Notes: generated from the letters alone by a model not told the origin. Shown: positions 17,522 through 26,874, counted from the first letter of the stretch. The stretch is 64,000 bases of DNA from Hyunsoonleella flava (GCF_004310325.1 NZ_SIRT01000004.1:169137-233136); one strand, 5' to 3'. A program made the numbers and translations.

Positions 17522-18421
17522 CTACTCAAACTTTACCTTGTATGCCATTACCCTATTATGAAAAAAAGTTGGCACCAACAATGTTTGAGTATCCGGTATG
17601 TAATCGATGTCTGCGGCGTTTATCTTTTTATCACGAGTATCTAAAAGCTGAGTTTTAGTCCAATCTTTGCTATAAATATAAAATAGTTCACCTTGCCAAC
17701 TAGAGACTATAAAATCTCCGTTTTCCAATCTTACAATGCCGTCGCCATGTCCTATATCAGTTGTTAGAGTTTTAAACGTATTGTCATCTTTATTATAAAT
17801 CCCAAAATTATGAGATCTTGAAGCTGCATAATACATACCTTCTTTTTGAAAAGATAATCCATTTAACCTGCCCAAACTATCTTTTGCAACTTCGGTAATT
17901 TTACCTTCCGTAATCTCATAAATAGCATCAGAATTTGAGCCTGAAACAAACACCGTATTGTTTCCAACAGTAATATCATTCAAATGCGGATTATCTTCAA
18001 CAGAAAATGTGTTAGTCGCTTTTTTAGAAAGTAAATCAATCTCAACAACCCTGTCAATATCATTAACATATAGTTTCCCATGGAGAATACCCATACCTTT
18101 TGGTCCGCTTAACCCTTCAGCCCATTTTAATGCTGTTATTTCTCCGTTAGTATTTATAGTAGAAATAAAACCATTGTTATCCTTTCCCCAAGGAGAATTA
18201 TTGACATTGGCCACATAAATGGTTTGCGAAGCCTTATCAAACAAAACGGCCTCACAGGTAGTTAATAGTGAATCTGTCTCCCAAAGAAACTCTAAAGAAG
18301 GTTTTACAACGTTAGTTTCACTCTCAACCTCTACATTCTTTAACTTCTCCTTCTTTTTGTTATTACATGAAATAGTTAGAATGGCCACCATAAAGATCAA
18401 TGCAGTGTATGACGTTTTCAT
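17522..18421 (-). CDS. SMP-30/gluconolactonase-like beta-propeller lipoprotein
   Basis: 299 residues. The N-terminus MKTSYTALIFMVAILTISCN is a lipoprotein signal with the acylated Cys after TIS. The body has repeating blades (EAVLFDKASQTIYVAN, GPKGMGILHGKLYVND, HLNDITVGNNTVFVSGS) typical of six-bladed SMP-30/NHL propellers. It is probably an envelope-anchored binding or lactonase-like protein; a catalytic metal site cannot be confirmed by eye. It lies 33 bp downstream of murA on the same strand. Confidence 0.82.
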   Translation of the reverse strand: MKTSYTALIFMVAILTISCNNKKKEKLKNVEVESETNVVKPSLEFLWETDSLLTTCEAVLFDKASQTIYVANVNNSPWGKDNNGFISTINTNGEITALKWAEGLSGPKGMGILHGKLYVNDIDRVVEIDLLSKKATNTFSVEDNPHLNDITVGNNTVFVSGSNSDAIYEITEGKITEVAKDSLGRLNGLSFQKEGMYYAASRSHNFGIYNKDDNTFKTLTTDIGHGDGIVRLENGDFIVSSWQGELFYIYSKDWTKTQLLDTRDKKINAADIDYIPDTQTLLVPTFFHNRVMAYKVKFE

Positions 18422-18454
18422 AATAAAGGTTTTTTTAGTTTGTAGACTAATGCA

Positions 18455-19762
18455 CTAAACGCGTTCTATTCTAGCACCAATGGCGCGTAAACGTTCATCG
18501 ATATTTTCGTACCCACGATCAATCTGCTCAATATTCATTATGGTTGAAGTCCCTTTTGCAGATAATGCAGCAATTAACAAGGATACTCCTGCCCTAATAT
18601 CAGGAGATGTCATGGTTGTAGCTTTTAAAGTAGATTTAAAATCATGACCAATTACCGTTGCCCGATGGGGATCACAAAGAATAATTTTTGCACCCATATC
18701 AATCAATTTATCTACAAAGAATAAGCGGCTTTCAAACATTTTTTGGTGAATTAAAACACTGCCTCTCGCTTGAGTTGCAACTACCAAAATGATACTTAAC
18801 AAATCAGGAGTAAATCCTGGCCAAGGTGCATCAGAAATGGTCAAAATAGAGCCGTCAATAAAACTTTGTATTTCATAACCATCGGTATGCGCAGGAATAT
18901 GAATATCATCGCCTTGCTTTTCAATCCTAATACCAAGCTTTCTAAATATATTTGGAATTAATCCTAGATCATTCCAACTCACATTAGTTATGGTAAGCTC
19001 ACTTTTTGTCATTGCAGCAAGCCCTATCCAGCTGCCAATTTCAATCATATCGGGAAGCATCCTGTGCTCAGTTCCACCTAATTGCCCAACACCATCAATT
19101 ATCAACATATTAGAGCCAACACCACTTATCTTTGCCCCCATTCTATTCAACATTTTGCATAATTGCTGTAGGTAAGGTTCGCAAGCCGCATTGTATATTG
19201 TGGTTTGTCCCTCTGCTAAAACTGCCGCCATTACAATATTTGCTGTACCAGTAACCGAAGCTTCTTCAAGCAACATATAGGTGCCTTTAAGTTTTTCAGC
19301 TTCAACACCATAAAACTGTTCTTCTCTGCTGTATCCAAATTTTGCACCTAATTTTATGAGACCCTCAAAATGTGTATCCAGTCGCCGTCGCCCAATTTTA
19401 TCTCCTCCTGGTTTCGGTATATAGCCCTTGCCAAACCGCGCCAGTAATGGACCAACAATCATAATAGAACCTCGTAATCCGCGTCCATCTATTTTAAACT
19501 GATCAGACTCTAAGTATTCTAAATTCACCTCATCTGCTTGAAATGTATATGTACCTTTTGATAGTTTTTCAACCTTTACCCCAAGCTTCTTAAGTAAATT
19601 AATAAGCTTGTTTACATCAATGATGTCAGGGATATTATTGATGGTTACTTTTTCGGGTGTAAGCAGTACTGCACAAAGAATTTGTAATGCTTCATTCTTT
19701 GCACCTTGAGGTTGTATGCTTCCTTTTAGCTTATGACCTCCTTCAATTTTAAATGTTCCCAT
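18455..19762 (-). CDS. murA: UDP-N-acetylglucosamine 1-carboxyvinyltransferase MurA, Asp at the catalytic Cys position
   Basis: 435 residues, full length. It catalyses the first committed peptidoglycan step, transferring enolpyruvate from PEP to UDP-GlcNAc. Visible are GAKNEALQILCA near the N-terminus and RGLRGSIMIVGPLLARFG. The active-site loop reads PGGDKIGRRRLDTHFEG, so Asp121 replaces the Cys115 of E. coli MurA, which is the residue fosfomycin alkylates. It sits 8 bp after the DUF4290 gene. Confidence 0.96.
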   Translation of the reverse strand: MGTFKIEGGHKLKGSIQPQGAKNEALQILCAVLLTPEKVTINNIPDIIDVNKLINLLKKLGVKVEKLSKGTYTFQADEVNLEYLESDQFKIDGRGLRGSIMIVGPLLARFGKGYIPKPGGDKIGRRRLDTHFEGLIKLGAKFGYSREEQFYGVEAEKLKGTYMLLEEASVTGTANIVMAAVLAEGQTTIYNAACEPYLQQLCKMLNRMGAKISGVGSNMLIIDGVGQLGGTEHRMLPDMIEIGSWIGLAAMTKSELTITNVSWNDLGLIPNIFRKLGIRIEKQGDDIHIPAHTDGYEIQSFIDGSILTISDAPWPGFTPDLLSIILVVATQARGSVLIHQKMFESRLFFVDKLIDMGAKIILCDPHRATVIGHDFKSTLKATTMTSPDIRAGVSLLIAALSAKGTSTIMNIEQIDRGYENIDERLRAIGARIERV

Positions 19763-19770
19763 GAATAAGT

Positions 19771-20400
19771 TTAGTGGCGTTTTCTAGAACGGTTAGAACC
19801 TTTTTTCTTTTTATTGCTGTATTTCCCTTTAGAACGCATTAAACTGCTAGAATCTGATAAATCTTCTTCAGAATTTCTCAAATCTATCTTCCCATTAGAA
19901 AGTTCGTAAAGGTGATCGTAGATTACGGTGTCTTCAACAGTATCCTTATTCCAATTCAAAAAACATTTTTTCATGTGGTTGGCAATCGTATACACCAATG
20001 CTTCCTTTAATTCGCCCTCTTCCCATGTATTTGCCACATCAATCATAGTTTTAATATTATTTCCGTAGAAACGATATTTAGGATGGTTTTGTGGATACTT
20101 TAAAGGTTCAGGTCGCTCTGAAAGTACTTCCCGTGATGGTTTAGGAAATGGAGACTCTACGTCCAATTCAAAATCTGACATGATAAATAACTGATCCCAA
20201 AGTTTATGCTGAAAATCTGGAACATCTCTTAAATGCGGTTGCAAATTACCCATTACGGAGATAATTGCCTTTGCCAACTTTTCACGTTCTTCTTTGGTTT
20301 CTCGTGTTTTGGCATGATTAATCATCTTTTGAAGATGACGCCCATACTCAGGAATAATTAAATGTTCTCGTTCAGTATTGTATTCTAAATTATCAATCAA
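19771..20400 (-). CDS. DUF4290 family protein
   Basis: 209 residues, matching the Bacteroidota-specific DUF4290 family (EYNTEREHLIIPEYGRHLQ near the N-terminus, CFLNWNKDTV in the C-terminal half). No signal peptide or membrane helix. The C-terminus is very basic (KKKKGSNRSRKRH), suggesting nucleic-acid contact. It is co-transcribed with murA (8 bp). Function unknown. Confidence 0.88.
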   Translation of the reverse strand: MIDNLEYNTEREHLIIPEYGRHLQKMINHAKTRETKEEREKLAKAIISVMGNLQPHLRDVPDFQHKLWDQLFIMSDFELDVESPFPKPSREVLSERPEPLKYPQNHPKYRFYGNNIKTMIDVANTWEEGELKEALVYTIANHMKKCFLNWNKDTVEDTVIYDHLYELSNGKIDLRNSEEDLSDSSSLMRSKGKYSNKKKKGSNRSRKRH

Positions 20401-20452
20401 AATGTTTGTGGTATTAAGTTCTTTGAAGTAGTCTGCAAAATACGAAAAAAAA

Positions 20453-20746
20453 CTAAAGACTTATCACGCCTTCTATCTTTTCTGCAACCTCTTTATACTT
20501 GGCTATTACGGCATCGGGGTTTTTCATTCTCACATTAATGGAAACACTAGTGTATTTCCCTTTTTTTGACGGAATAGTATTTATGACAGCCCCCATGTTG
20601 TCAAAAAGCTTTTCAATCTTTTCTATCTCCGCAGTATTTGTTCTGATAATAAATTTATACAAATACTCGCTAGGCCAAAGCGTAGTATCATACAACTGCT
20701 CCTTCAACTTTTGGTAAAATTCGTCCTGATTTGGTGATGCGCCCAT
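20453..20746 (-). CDS. DUF493 (YbeD-like) small protein
   Basis: 97 residues, ferredoxin-like alpha/beta fold family DUF493. Recognised from YKFIIRTNTAEIEKIEKLF and GKYTSVSINVRMKNPDAVIA. Related proteins are thought to have an allosteric or regulatory role; no specific role can be assigned here. It precedes DUF4290 and murA on the same strand with a 52-bp gap. Confidence 0.85.
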   Translation of the reverse strand: MGASPNQDEFYQKLKEQLYDTTLWPSEYLYKFIIRTNTAEIEKIEKLFDNMGAVINTIPSKKGKYTSVSINVRMKNPDAVIAKYKEVAEKIEGVISL

Positions 20747-20763
20747 AGCTATTTTTTAGGGTG

Positions 20764-20771
20764 CAAATATA
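20764..20771 (-). promoter_or_regulatory. Candidate -7 promoter element for DUF493-DUF4290-murA
   Basis: On the minus strand TATATTTG matches TAnnTTTG, 17 bp before the DUF493 start. A -33 TTG at the usual spacing is not seen. Confidence 0.4.
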
Positions 20772-20836
20772 AGGTTTCCTTTCTATTTTTTTTATAGAAG
20801 TTAAATTACGATTTTTACAGTCAAAAGCTGAGTATA

Positions 20837-21379
20837 TTGAGCCAGAAGAAAATAGTGATTACTGGTGGCCCTGGTACAGGAAAATCAACAATTATAAACG
20901 AACTTATAAGTAGAGGTTACGATTGTTTAGAAGAAATTTCAAGACAAGTAACTTTGGAGGCCAAAAAACAAGGTATTGACCAGCTGTTTTTAACCAACCC
21001 TCTACTTTTTAGTGAACTGCTATTAAAAGGTAGACAAGAGCAATTTGAAAAAGCAAAAACATTTAAAAGTAAAATAGTTTTTTTTGATAGAGGCTTACCT
21101 GATGTGCTGGCTTACATGGATTTCATTGGAGACAGCTATCCAAAGGATTTTGATATGGTAACGAAAAACACCGTTTACGACACTGTTTTTATTTTAAAAC
21201 CTTGGGAAGCTATTTATAAAAGTGATAATGAACGTTATGAGAGTTTTACTCAAGCCAAAACCATTCACAAACACCTACTTAGCACATATAAAGCTTACAA
21301 TTACAAACCAATTGATGTCCCCTTTGGAAACGTTGAAGATAGAGCTGACTTTATTTTAAGTAGCCTAAATTTAAAATGA
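20837..21379 (+). CDS. AAA-type ATPase (NadR/Ttd14-like P-loop protein)
   Basis: 180 residues; the start is TTG at 20837, giving MSQKKIVITGGPGTGKST with the P-loop almost at the N-terminus; no ATG fits upstream. SRQVTLEAKKQG, FFDRGLPDVLAYM and the length fit the AAA_28 group of small P-loop kinases and ATPases. The substrate is unknown. It overlaps recQ by ATGA, so the two are translationally coupled. Confidence 0.8.
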   Translation: MSQKKIVITGGPGTGKSTIINELISRGYDCLEEISRQVTLEAKKQGIDQLFLTNPLLFSELLLKGRQEQFEKAKTFKSKIVFFDRGLPDVLAYMDFIGDSYPKDFDMVTKNTVYDTVFILKPWEAIYKSDNERYESFTQAKTIHKHLLSTYKAYNYKPIDVPFGNVEDRADFILSSLNLK

Positions 21380-23283
21380 ACAAGCACCCTGTAAACATAT
21401 TAGAGCGTTACTGGAAATTCACCTCATTCCGTGAGAATCAAGAAGCCATTATAAATGCAGTTCTTGAAGGAGAAGATGTTTTTGCTTTAATGCCAACAGG
21501 TGGAGGAAAATCTATTTGCTTTCAGATACCTGCATTAATAAAAGAAGGTATTTGTATTGTTGTGTCTCCCTTGATAGCCCTAATGAAAGATCAGGTTCAA
21601 AATTTAAACAATAGAGGTATAAAATCTCTAGCCATTACTAGCGGTATTTCCAACAATGAATTAGATGCCCTTTTAGATAACTGCATTTACGGAAACTATA
21701 AATTTTTATACTTATCGCCTGAGCGCTTACAGCAAGAATTGGTACAAGATAGAATTCGGCAAATGAATGTGAATTTGATTGCCGTTGATGAAGCACACTG
21801 TATTTCTCAATGGGGAAACGACTTTAGACCTGCCTATGGCAATATTTTAAAATTGAGACAATTACACCCATCTATCAACATAATAGCTTTAACAGCTACA
21901 GCTAAACCTAAAGTCGTTGAAGACACCATGAAGCAACTCGATTTTATTAGCCCCAAAATATTCACACAATCATTTTTTAGAGAGAATTTAAGCTATATTG
22001 TTTTACATGAAGAAGATAAATATTATAAGCTAGAAACCATCTTAAAAAAATATCAAGGCCCGTCAATAATTTACGTAAGAAACAGAAAAGCAACTATCGA
22101 TGTAAGCACGCTATTAAATTCAAAAAATATAAGTGCAACATATTACCATGGCGGACTTAATATGACGGAAAAAGACAGCAATATGAGTGCGTGGATGCAA
22201 AACCAAAAACAGGTTATGGTCGCCACAAATGCTTTTGGTATGGGCATTGACAAACCCGACGTAAAAACAGTTATACACTTAAATCTTCCCGAAAGTTTAG
22301 AAAGTTATTTTCAAGAGGCTGGTCGCGCTGGAAGAAACGGGGAGATATCTTACGCCGTGATATTAAAAAATAAAAATGATGAGGTTTTGGTTAAAAACCA
22401 GTTTTTAAAAGTATTGCCTTCAATAGAATTCATTAAACAAGTCTACAGAAAACTCTGCAACTACTTTCAGATTTCCTATGGTGAAGGAGGATATCAAACC
22501 TTTGATTTTGACTTCAACAGTTTTTGCAAAACCTACAACTACAACGGAACCTTATGCTACAATGCACTATTAACTTTAGATAGAAATGGAGTTATATCAC
22601 TTACTAAACAATTTAAAAACAAGGTTTTAATAAAATTTATTTCAACAAATAGTTCAATATTTAAATATTTAGAAAATCATCCTAAATTAGATGCTGCAGT
22701 CAAATCAATATTAAGATCCTATGGTGGTGTTTTTGATCATGAGACCAATATCAATACTTCAAAAATAGCTGATAAAGCTTCCATGTCTGAACATAGTTTA
22801 ATCCAAATTTTGAAACAACTGGCAAAGGATGGAATCATTACATTGAACCATTCTAAAACCGATGCTCAAATTACGTTTATAGAACCCAGGGAAGACGACA
22901 AAACTATAAACAGAATTTCTACTATTATAAAGCAACAAAATAAACTGAAAGATCAGCAGGTTAGCGCTGTGATAAATTATATAAATAACAGTGATGTATG
23001 CAAAAGCATGCAACTCCTCAACTATTTTGGAGAAAATGATATTGCACCCTGCGGTATATGTTCGGTATGCACCAAAAAGAAAAAAAATGCACCAACTATT
23101 AATCAGCAAGATCTCAAGAATAAAATCATAACCCTTTTAGAAACAGGAGAAAAATCTTCAAGATATATAAGCAACACTTTAGAATGCAATGATACGGATA
23201 TAAAAAAGGTATTAAAATTGCTGTTAGAACATCAAATAATCACAATTACAAAAACAAACAAATACAAATTAAGCCATTTATGA
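21376..23283 (+). CDS. recQ: ATP-dependent DNA helicase RecQ
   Basis: 635 residues. Helicase core with LMPTGGGKSICFQIPA (Walker A), DEAHCISQWGNDFRP (Walker B and aromatic-rich loop), LTATA, and the C-terminal helicase lobe (ATNAFGMGIDKPDV, QEAGRAGRNG). A RecQ-C zinc-binding region follows, here with CGICSVCTKKKK close to the end. The C-terminus is short and no HRDC domain is evident. It overlaps both the ATPase before it and fmt after it by ATG/TGA overlaps. Confidence 0.95.
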   Translation: MNKHPVNILERYWKFTSFRENQEAIINAVLEGEDVFALMPTGGGKSICFQIPALIKEGICIVVSPLIALMKDQVQNLNNRGIKSLAITSGISNNELDALLDNCIYGNYKFLYLSPERLQQELVQDRIRQMNVNLIAVDEAHCISQWGNDFRPAYGNILKLRQLHPSINIIALTATAKPKVVEDTMKQLDFISPKIFTQSFFRENLSYIVLHEEDKYYKLETILKKYQGPSIIYVRNRKATIDVSTLLNSKNISATYYHGGLNMTEKDSNMSAWMQNQKQVMVATNAFGMGIDKPDVKTVIHLNLPESLESYFQEAGRAGRNGEISYAVILKNKNDEVLVKNQFLKVLPSIEFIKQVYRKLCNYFQISYGEGGYQTFDFDFNSFCKTYNYNGTLCYNALLTLDRNGVISLTKQFKNKVLIKFISTNSSIFKYLENHPKLDAAVKSILRSYGGVFDHETNINTSKIADKASMSEHSLIQILKQLAKDGIITLNHSKTDAQITFIEPREDDKTINRISTIIKQQNKLKDQQVSAVINYINNSDVCKSMQLLNYFGENDIAPCGICSVCTKKKKNAPTINQQDLKNKIITLLETGEKSSRYISNTLECNDTDIKKVLKLLLEHQIITITKTNKYKLSHL

Positions 23284-24227
23284 GGGATTTACGAATAGTA
23301 TTTATGGGCACTCCAGATTTTGCAGTTTCCACTCTAAAAACCTTAGTAGAACATGATTACAACATTGTAGGCGTTATTACTGCTCCTGACAAGCCAGCGG
23401 GTCGCGGAAGAAGACTTAAGGAAAGTGCTGTGAAAAAATACGCTAAAGCAGCTGGATTACATCTCTTACAACCTAAAAACCTTAAAGACGAAGCGTTTTT
23501 AGATGATTTGAAATCGCTCAAAGCAAATCTGCAAATCGTTGTGGCTTTTAGAATGCTTCCCAAAGTAGTTTGGCAAATGCCAAAATACGGCACATTTAAT
23601 TTACATGCATCGCTATTACCAAATTACAGAGGTGCTGCCCCTATTAATTGGGCTATTATAAATGGAGAAACAACTACAGGAGTCTCCACTTTTTTTATTG
23701 ATGAAAAGATAGATACTGGGGAGATGATTTTACAGGAGGAGGTTGCGATTGAACCAGATGAAAATGCAGGTACCCTTCACGATAAATTAATGTATTTGGG
23801 CAGTGAAATGGTATTAAAAACGGTAAAACTTATTGAAATTAATAATGTAGAAACCACACCTCAAGTAGAAAATAACGATATTAAAACTGCCTACAAATTA
23901 AATAAAGACAATTGTAAGATTGATTGGAATGACAATATTGATAACATCTTCAATAAGATTAGAGGCCTTAGTCCCTATCCTGCTGCTTGGTGTGAACTAG
24001 TTAACGGCAAAGATGTTTTAAAAGTTAAGATATATGAAGCTGAAAAAGAGATTGAAACTCATAACAACGAAATCGGCAGTATTATCACCACTAAGAAAAC
24101 CATCAAAGTTGCTGTGGATGGAGGTCATATAAATATTCTAAAAATTAAGCTTCCAGGAAAAAAATTGATGGATGCAGTATCATTGTTGAACGGTTACAAA
24201 TTTGAAAACAACTCAAAAATGCGCTAA
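23280..24227 (+). CDS. fmt: Methionyl-tRNA formyltransferase
   Basis: 315 residues, normal length. It formylates the initiator Met-tRNA. Motifs include RIVFMGTPDFAV at the start, the SLLPNYRGAAPINWAI block with the catalytic region, GVSTFFIDEKIDTG and the C-terminal OB-type domain (NKIRGLSPYPAAW). The last gene of the ATPase-recQ-fmt unit; its ATG overlaps the recQ stop. Confidence 0.97.
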   Translation: MRDLRIVFMGTPDFAVSTLKTLVEHDYNIVGVITAPDKPAGRGRRLKESAVKKYAKAAGLHLLQPKNLKDEAFLDDLKSLKANLQIVVAFRMLPKVVWQMPKYGTFNLHASLLPNYRGAAPINWAIINGETTTGVSTFFIDEKIDTGEMILQEEVAIEPDENAGTLHDKLMYLGSEMVLKTVKLIEINNVETTPQVENNDIKTAYKLNKDNCKIDWNDNIDNIFNKIRGLSPYPAAWCELVNGKDVLKVKIYEAEKEIETHNNEIGSIITTKKTIKVAVDGGHINILKIKLPGKKLMDAVSLLNGYKFENNSKMR

Positions 24228-24331
24228 GCCCTTATCATTACTCATTTCACAAAAACATCGACAAAATACAGTTCCTTTATTAACAAATGCTATAAGTTAT
24301 CAACAAAACCCTGTATTTCCCTTGCTATTAC

Positions 24332-24361
24332 TTGCACGAAAGCATAATCCGTATAATTTTG
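24332..24361 (+). promoter_or_regulatory. Promoter of the HU gene
   Basis: TTG (24332-24334), exactly 19 bp, then TAATTTTG (24354-24361) match the Bacteroidota consensus in full. The predicted leader to the ATG at 24416 is about 50 nt. The 188 bp between fmt and HU contains no convincing gene. Confidence 0.8.
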
Positions 24362-24415
24362 TAGAGGATTTAACAAAAAAGTTTAACCAATTTATTAACA
24401 ATTAAAATTTACATT

Positions 24416-24688
24416 ATGAACAAAACAGATTTAATCGATGCAATGGCAGAACACGCAGGAATCACTAAAGCAGCTGCTAAGAAAGCTTTAGAGTGCGCAC
24501 TTATTGAAATAGAAGGTGCTTTACAAAAAGGGAACAGAGTTTCTTTAGTTGGTTTTGGTTCTTGGTCAGTTTCTAGAAGATCTGCAAGAGAAGGAAGAAA
24601 CCCACAAACTGGAGCTACTATCAAAATCAAAGCTAAAAACGTTGTTAAGTTTAAAGCTGGATCTGATTTATCAAGTGCTGTAAACTAA
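24416..24688 (+). CDS. HU-family DNA-binding protein
   Basis: 90 residues, the standard HU/IHF size. MNKTDLIDAMAEHAGITKAA, the DNA-binding arm GFGSWSVSRRSAREGRNPQT and the C-terminal VVKFKAGSDLSSAVN are typical. Nucleoid-associated, bends and compacts DNA. It is monocistronic between a consensus promoter and a strong terminator, in keeping with high expression. Confidence 0.96.
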   Translation: MNKTDLIDAMAEHAGITKAAAKKALECALIEIEGALQKGNRVSLVGFGSWSVSRRSAREGRNPQTGATIKIKAKNVVKFKAGSDLSSAVN

Positions 24689-24710
24689 TAATTAGTTTAA
24701 AAAAAATACA

Positions 24711-24743
24711 AAAATACCTTCCTAATCGGAAGGTATTTTTTTT
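24711..24743 (+). terminator. Rho-independent terminator of the HU gene
   Basis: AAAATACCTTCC and GGAAGGTATTTT form a 12-bp stem around the loop TAATC, followed by a T-run, 22 bp after the HU stop codon. Confidence 0.92.
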
Positions 24744-24811
24744 ATGGGTATGCCAAAAGTTGTATTTCTAACAAAATAATCTTAGATTTATTTACTAAAT
24801 CATTATAACTC

Positions 24812-25372
24812 ATGACGAGCACCACCCCAAAAAAAGGAGATTTACTAATTGCAGAGCCAGCTATAATTGGAGATGTTTCCTTTAACCGCTCAATTGTTTT
24901 ATTAGCGGACCATACTGAAGAAGGCTCTATTGGTTTTATCCTAAACAAACCCTTGGAGTATACTATAAAAGACCTAATTCCTGAAGTGGAGGCTGCGTTT
25001 AAGGTATACAATGGTGGGCCGGTAGAACAAGATAATCTATATTTTATTCACAAAGTACCTAACCTTATTCCTAATAGCATTGAGATTTCACTAGGTATAT
25101 ATTGGGGAGGAGATTTTAAAAAAGTGGCAGAGTTAATTACCAATGATACTATTAACGAAAATGACATTCGTTTCTTCTTAGGGTATTCTGGATGGGACTC
25201 TAATCAACTAGAGGACGAACTTAAAGCAAATTCTTGGGTAGTTTCTGAAAATGTTTATGAAAAAAACATTATTGAAAAAGATTACGTGTCATTTTGGAAA
25301 GAAAAAATGCTGGAACTTGGTGGAGAGTACAGCATCTGGTCTAACGCGCCAGAAAACCCCAATTATAATTAA
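24812..25372 (+). CDS. YqgE/AlgH family protein (UPF0301)
   Basis: 186 residues. GDLLIAEPAIIGDVSFNRSI, IGFILNKPLEY, VYNGGPVEQDNLYFIH and FFLGYSGWDSNQLEDEL are family signatures. Cytoplasmic; function unknown, in some species linked to exopolysaccharide regulation. Its end overlaps the convergent aminotransferase gene by 4 bp. Confidence 0.93.
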   Translation: MTSTTPKKGDLLIAEPAIIGDVSFNRSIVLLADHTEEGSIGFILNKPLEYTIKDLIPEVEAAFKVYNGGPVEQDNLYFIHKVPNLIPNSIEISLGIYWGGDFKKVAELITNDTINENDIRFFLGYSGWDSNQLEDELKANSWVVSENVYEKNIIEKDYVSFWKEKMLELGGEYSIWSNAPENPNYN

Positions 25373-26211
25373 GATAATCTCACAGCAACATTTAGTTTTT
25401 CCAATAACATTTTAGCCACTGAATTGAAAAACTCTTTTTTTCTATATTTTGTAACAGACTGAATACCAGTAATCACATTTGTAATAAATAGCTCATCCGC
25501 TTTTTGAAGTTCAAAAGGAGAAATTGATGCTTCTTGTAGCTCAAAATCATTTAATTGCCCTACAAACTTTATTATTTGTGTTCGCATGACTCCCTTTAAA
25601 CAACCATCTGATAATGGCGGTGTTTTAATAGTATTGCCTTTCACTAAAAATAAATTCCCATTTAAAGCCTCTACCACATTTTTATTTGTGTTTAGTAGTA
25701 AACAATTATCTAGTTCATTTTCACTGGCAAATATACTGCCAACCACATTTATAGCCTTATTGTTTGTTTTTAAAGTAGATAGTAAAGTTGGGGCAACATA
25801 ATAATCCTTAAATAAATCAACTTCGTAATTGGATGTATTAAGCGTATAAACATCCGTTTGTAAAGGTCTTACACTAATGGTATAACCAACAGAGTTATGC
25901 TCTGGCAAATACAACCCTCCTTCATTCCTATAAACTATCAGTTTTACTCTGGCATTTCCAGTTTCAAAGCCATTTGCTTTTAGAATTTCTGAAATTTCAG
26001 TTTCAAGAAACTCCATTGTAAAATTCATAGGGATTTCCATTCGCATAATGCGCATAGATGCCATTAACCTAAAGTAATGATCTTCCCAAAACAGCTTTTT
26101 GCCATTAACCACCTTTATAGTTTCAAAAACCGCATCCCCATAAGCAAAACCCCGATTATATATCGAAATATGAGCATTGTCTTCTAAAATGTTGCCATCA
26201 ATATTTATCAT
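25369..26211 (-). CDS. Class IV PLP aminotransferase (PabC/branched-chain aminotransferase-like)
   Basis: 280 residues. Start region MINIDGNILEDNAHISIYNR with GFAYGDAVFETIKV; the PLP lysine probably lies in LLSTLKTNNKAIN; the C-terminal block has SDGCLKGVMRTQI and ELFITNVITGIQSV. The length fits aminodeoxychorismate lyase and D-amino-acid aminotransferase. The start codon directly follows the T-tract of a hairpin (26212-26250), so expression may be controlled by read-through. Confidence 0.88.
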   Translation of the reverse strand: MINIDGNILEDNAHISIYNRGFAYGDAVFETIKVVNGKKLFWEDHYFRLMASMRIMRMEIPMNFTMEFLETEISEILKANGFETGNARVKLIVYRNEGGLYLPEHNSVGYTISVRPLQTDVYTLNTSNYEVDLFKDYYVAPTLLSTLKTNNKAINVVGSIFASENELDNCLLLNTNKNVVEALNGNLFLVKGNTIKTPPLSDGCLKGVMRTQIIKFVGQLNDFELQEASISPFELQKADELFITNVITGIQSVTKYRKKEFFNSVAKMLLEKLNVAVRLS

Positions 26212-26250
26212 AAAAAAAAGTCCGCTACTTTTATTGATTTAAGTGCGGAC
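26212..26250 (-). terminator. Terminator/attenuator immediately before the aminotransferase start
   Basis: Minus strand: GTCCGCACTT pairs with AAGTAGCGGAC (one-base bulge) and is followed by eight T and then directly by the aminotransferase ATG. It ends the START-like gene. TATATTTG (26257-26250) partly overlaps the hairpin base and could be a -7 element whose transcript begins inside the hairpin. Confidence 0.7.
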
Positions 26251-26275
26251 AAATATAAGATTAAATTAGTGTTTT

Positions 26276-26668
26276 TTATGCGGAACCTAGCACTTGTTTT
26301 AAGTCTGAAATTTGATTATCCCAAAGCATTTTAGCCTCCTCTACTTCATCCTCATCCGCAAAATCTGTAACCATCAATGATACATCTTTAGTTATTTCAT
26401 CAACTTGTATTCTAATCTCAAAATAACATGAAGCGCCTTCTTCTTCATCTGCCATCCATCTAAACTTCACACGCTCTCCACTCTTTTTACTCAATAGTTT
26501 TGCTTGTTCCTCACTATCGTCCCAAATAAAAGTAAACAACTCTCCTCGAGAGTTCACATTATCTGAAAACCATTCTGACAAACCTGATGGTGTGGATATA
26601 TATTGATATAACAATTGAGGTGATGCGTGAATAGGAAATTCTATTTCAAATTTAGTTTTATCGTCCAT
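26276..26668 (-). CDS. START-like/SRPBCC domain protein
   Basis: 130 residues. KFEIEFPIHASPQLLYQYI, SGLSEWFSDNV and FRWMADEEEGASCYFEI resemble the AHSA1/START-like helix-grip family common in Bacteroidota. Very acidic, no signal peptide. Ligand or partner unknown. A terminator follows 26 bp after its stop. Confidence 0.82.
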   Translation of the reverse strand: MDDKTKFEIEFPIHASPQLLYQYISTPSGLSEWFSDNVNSRGELFTFIWDDSEEQAKLLSKKSGERVKFRWMADEEEGASCYFEIRIQVDEITKDVSLMVTDFADEDEVEEAKMLWDNQISDLKQVLGSA

Positions 26669-26800
26669 GAAAAATCATTAAAATATTGTGTTGCTCAATA
26701 TATACATTAATTGATAAGATTTGCAATAATTTTTCATAATATTTTGCATGAGTTATGTTTGCCTACATTAATTTTGTTGTTATATTTGCAACCTTAAAAT

Positions 26801-26874
26801 GGCGAGGTAGCTCAGTTGGTTAGAGCGTCGGATTCATAACCCGGAGGTCACGAGTTCAAATCTCGTTCTCGCTA
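26801..26874 (+). tRNA. tRNA-Met (anticodon CAT)
   Basis: 74 bases folding as a cloverleaf. Acceptor GGCGAGG pairs with TCTCGCT using two G-T pairs; the D arm is GCTC/GAGC; anticodon loop TTCATAA with CAT at 26835-26837; T arm ACGAG-TTCAAAT-CTCGT; discriminator A. CCA is not encoded. CAT could also mean lysidine-modified Ile, but elongator Met is more likely. Its 3' half is repeated at 52168-52213, so it is the integration site of the downstream element. Confidence 0.93.

Noticed and set aside
24202..24405. Small open frame between fmt and HU
   Set aside because: It overlaps the fmt 3' end and runs across the consensus HU promoter, and its sequence has no protein-like pattern.
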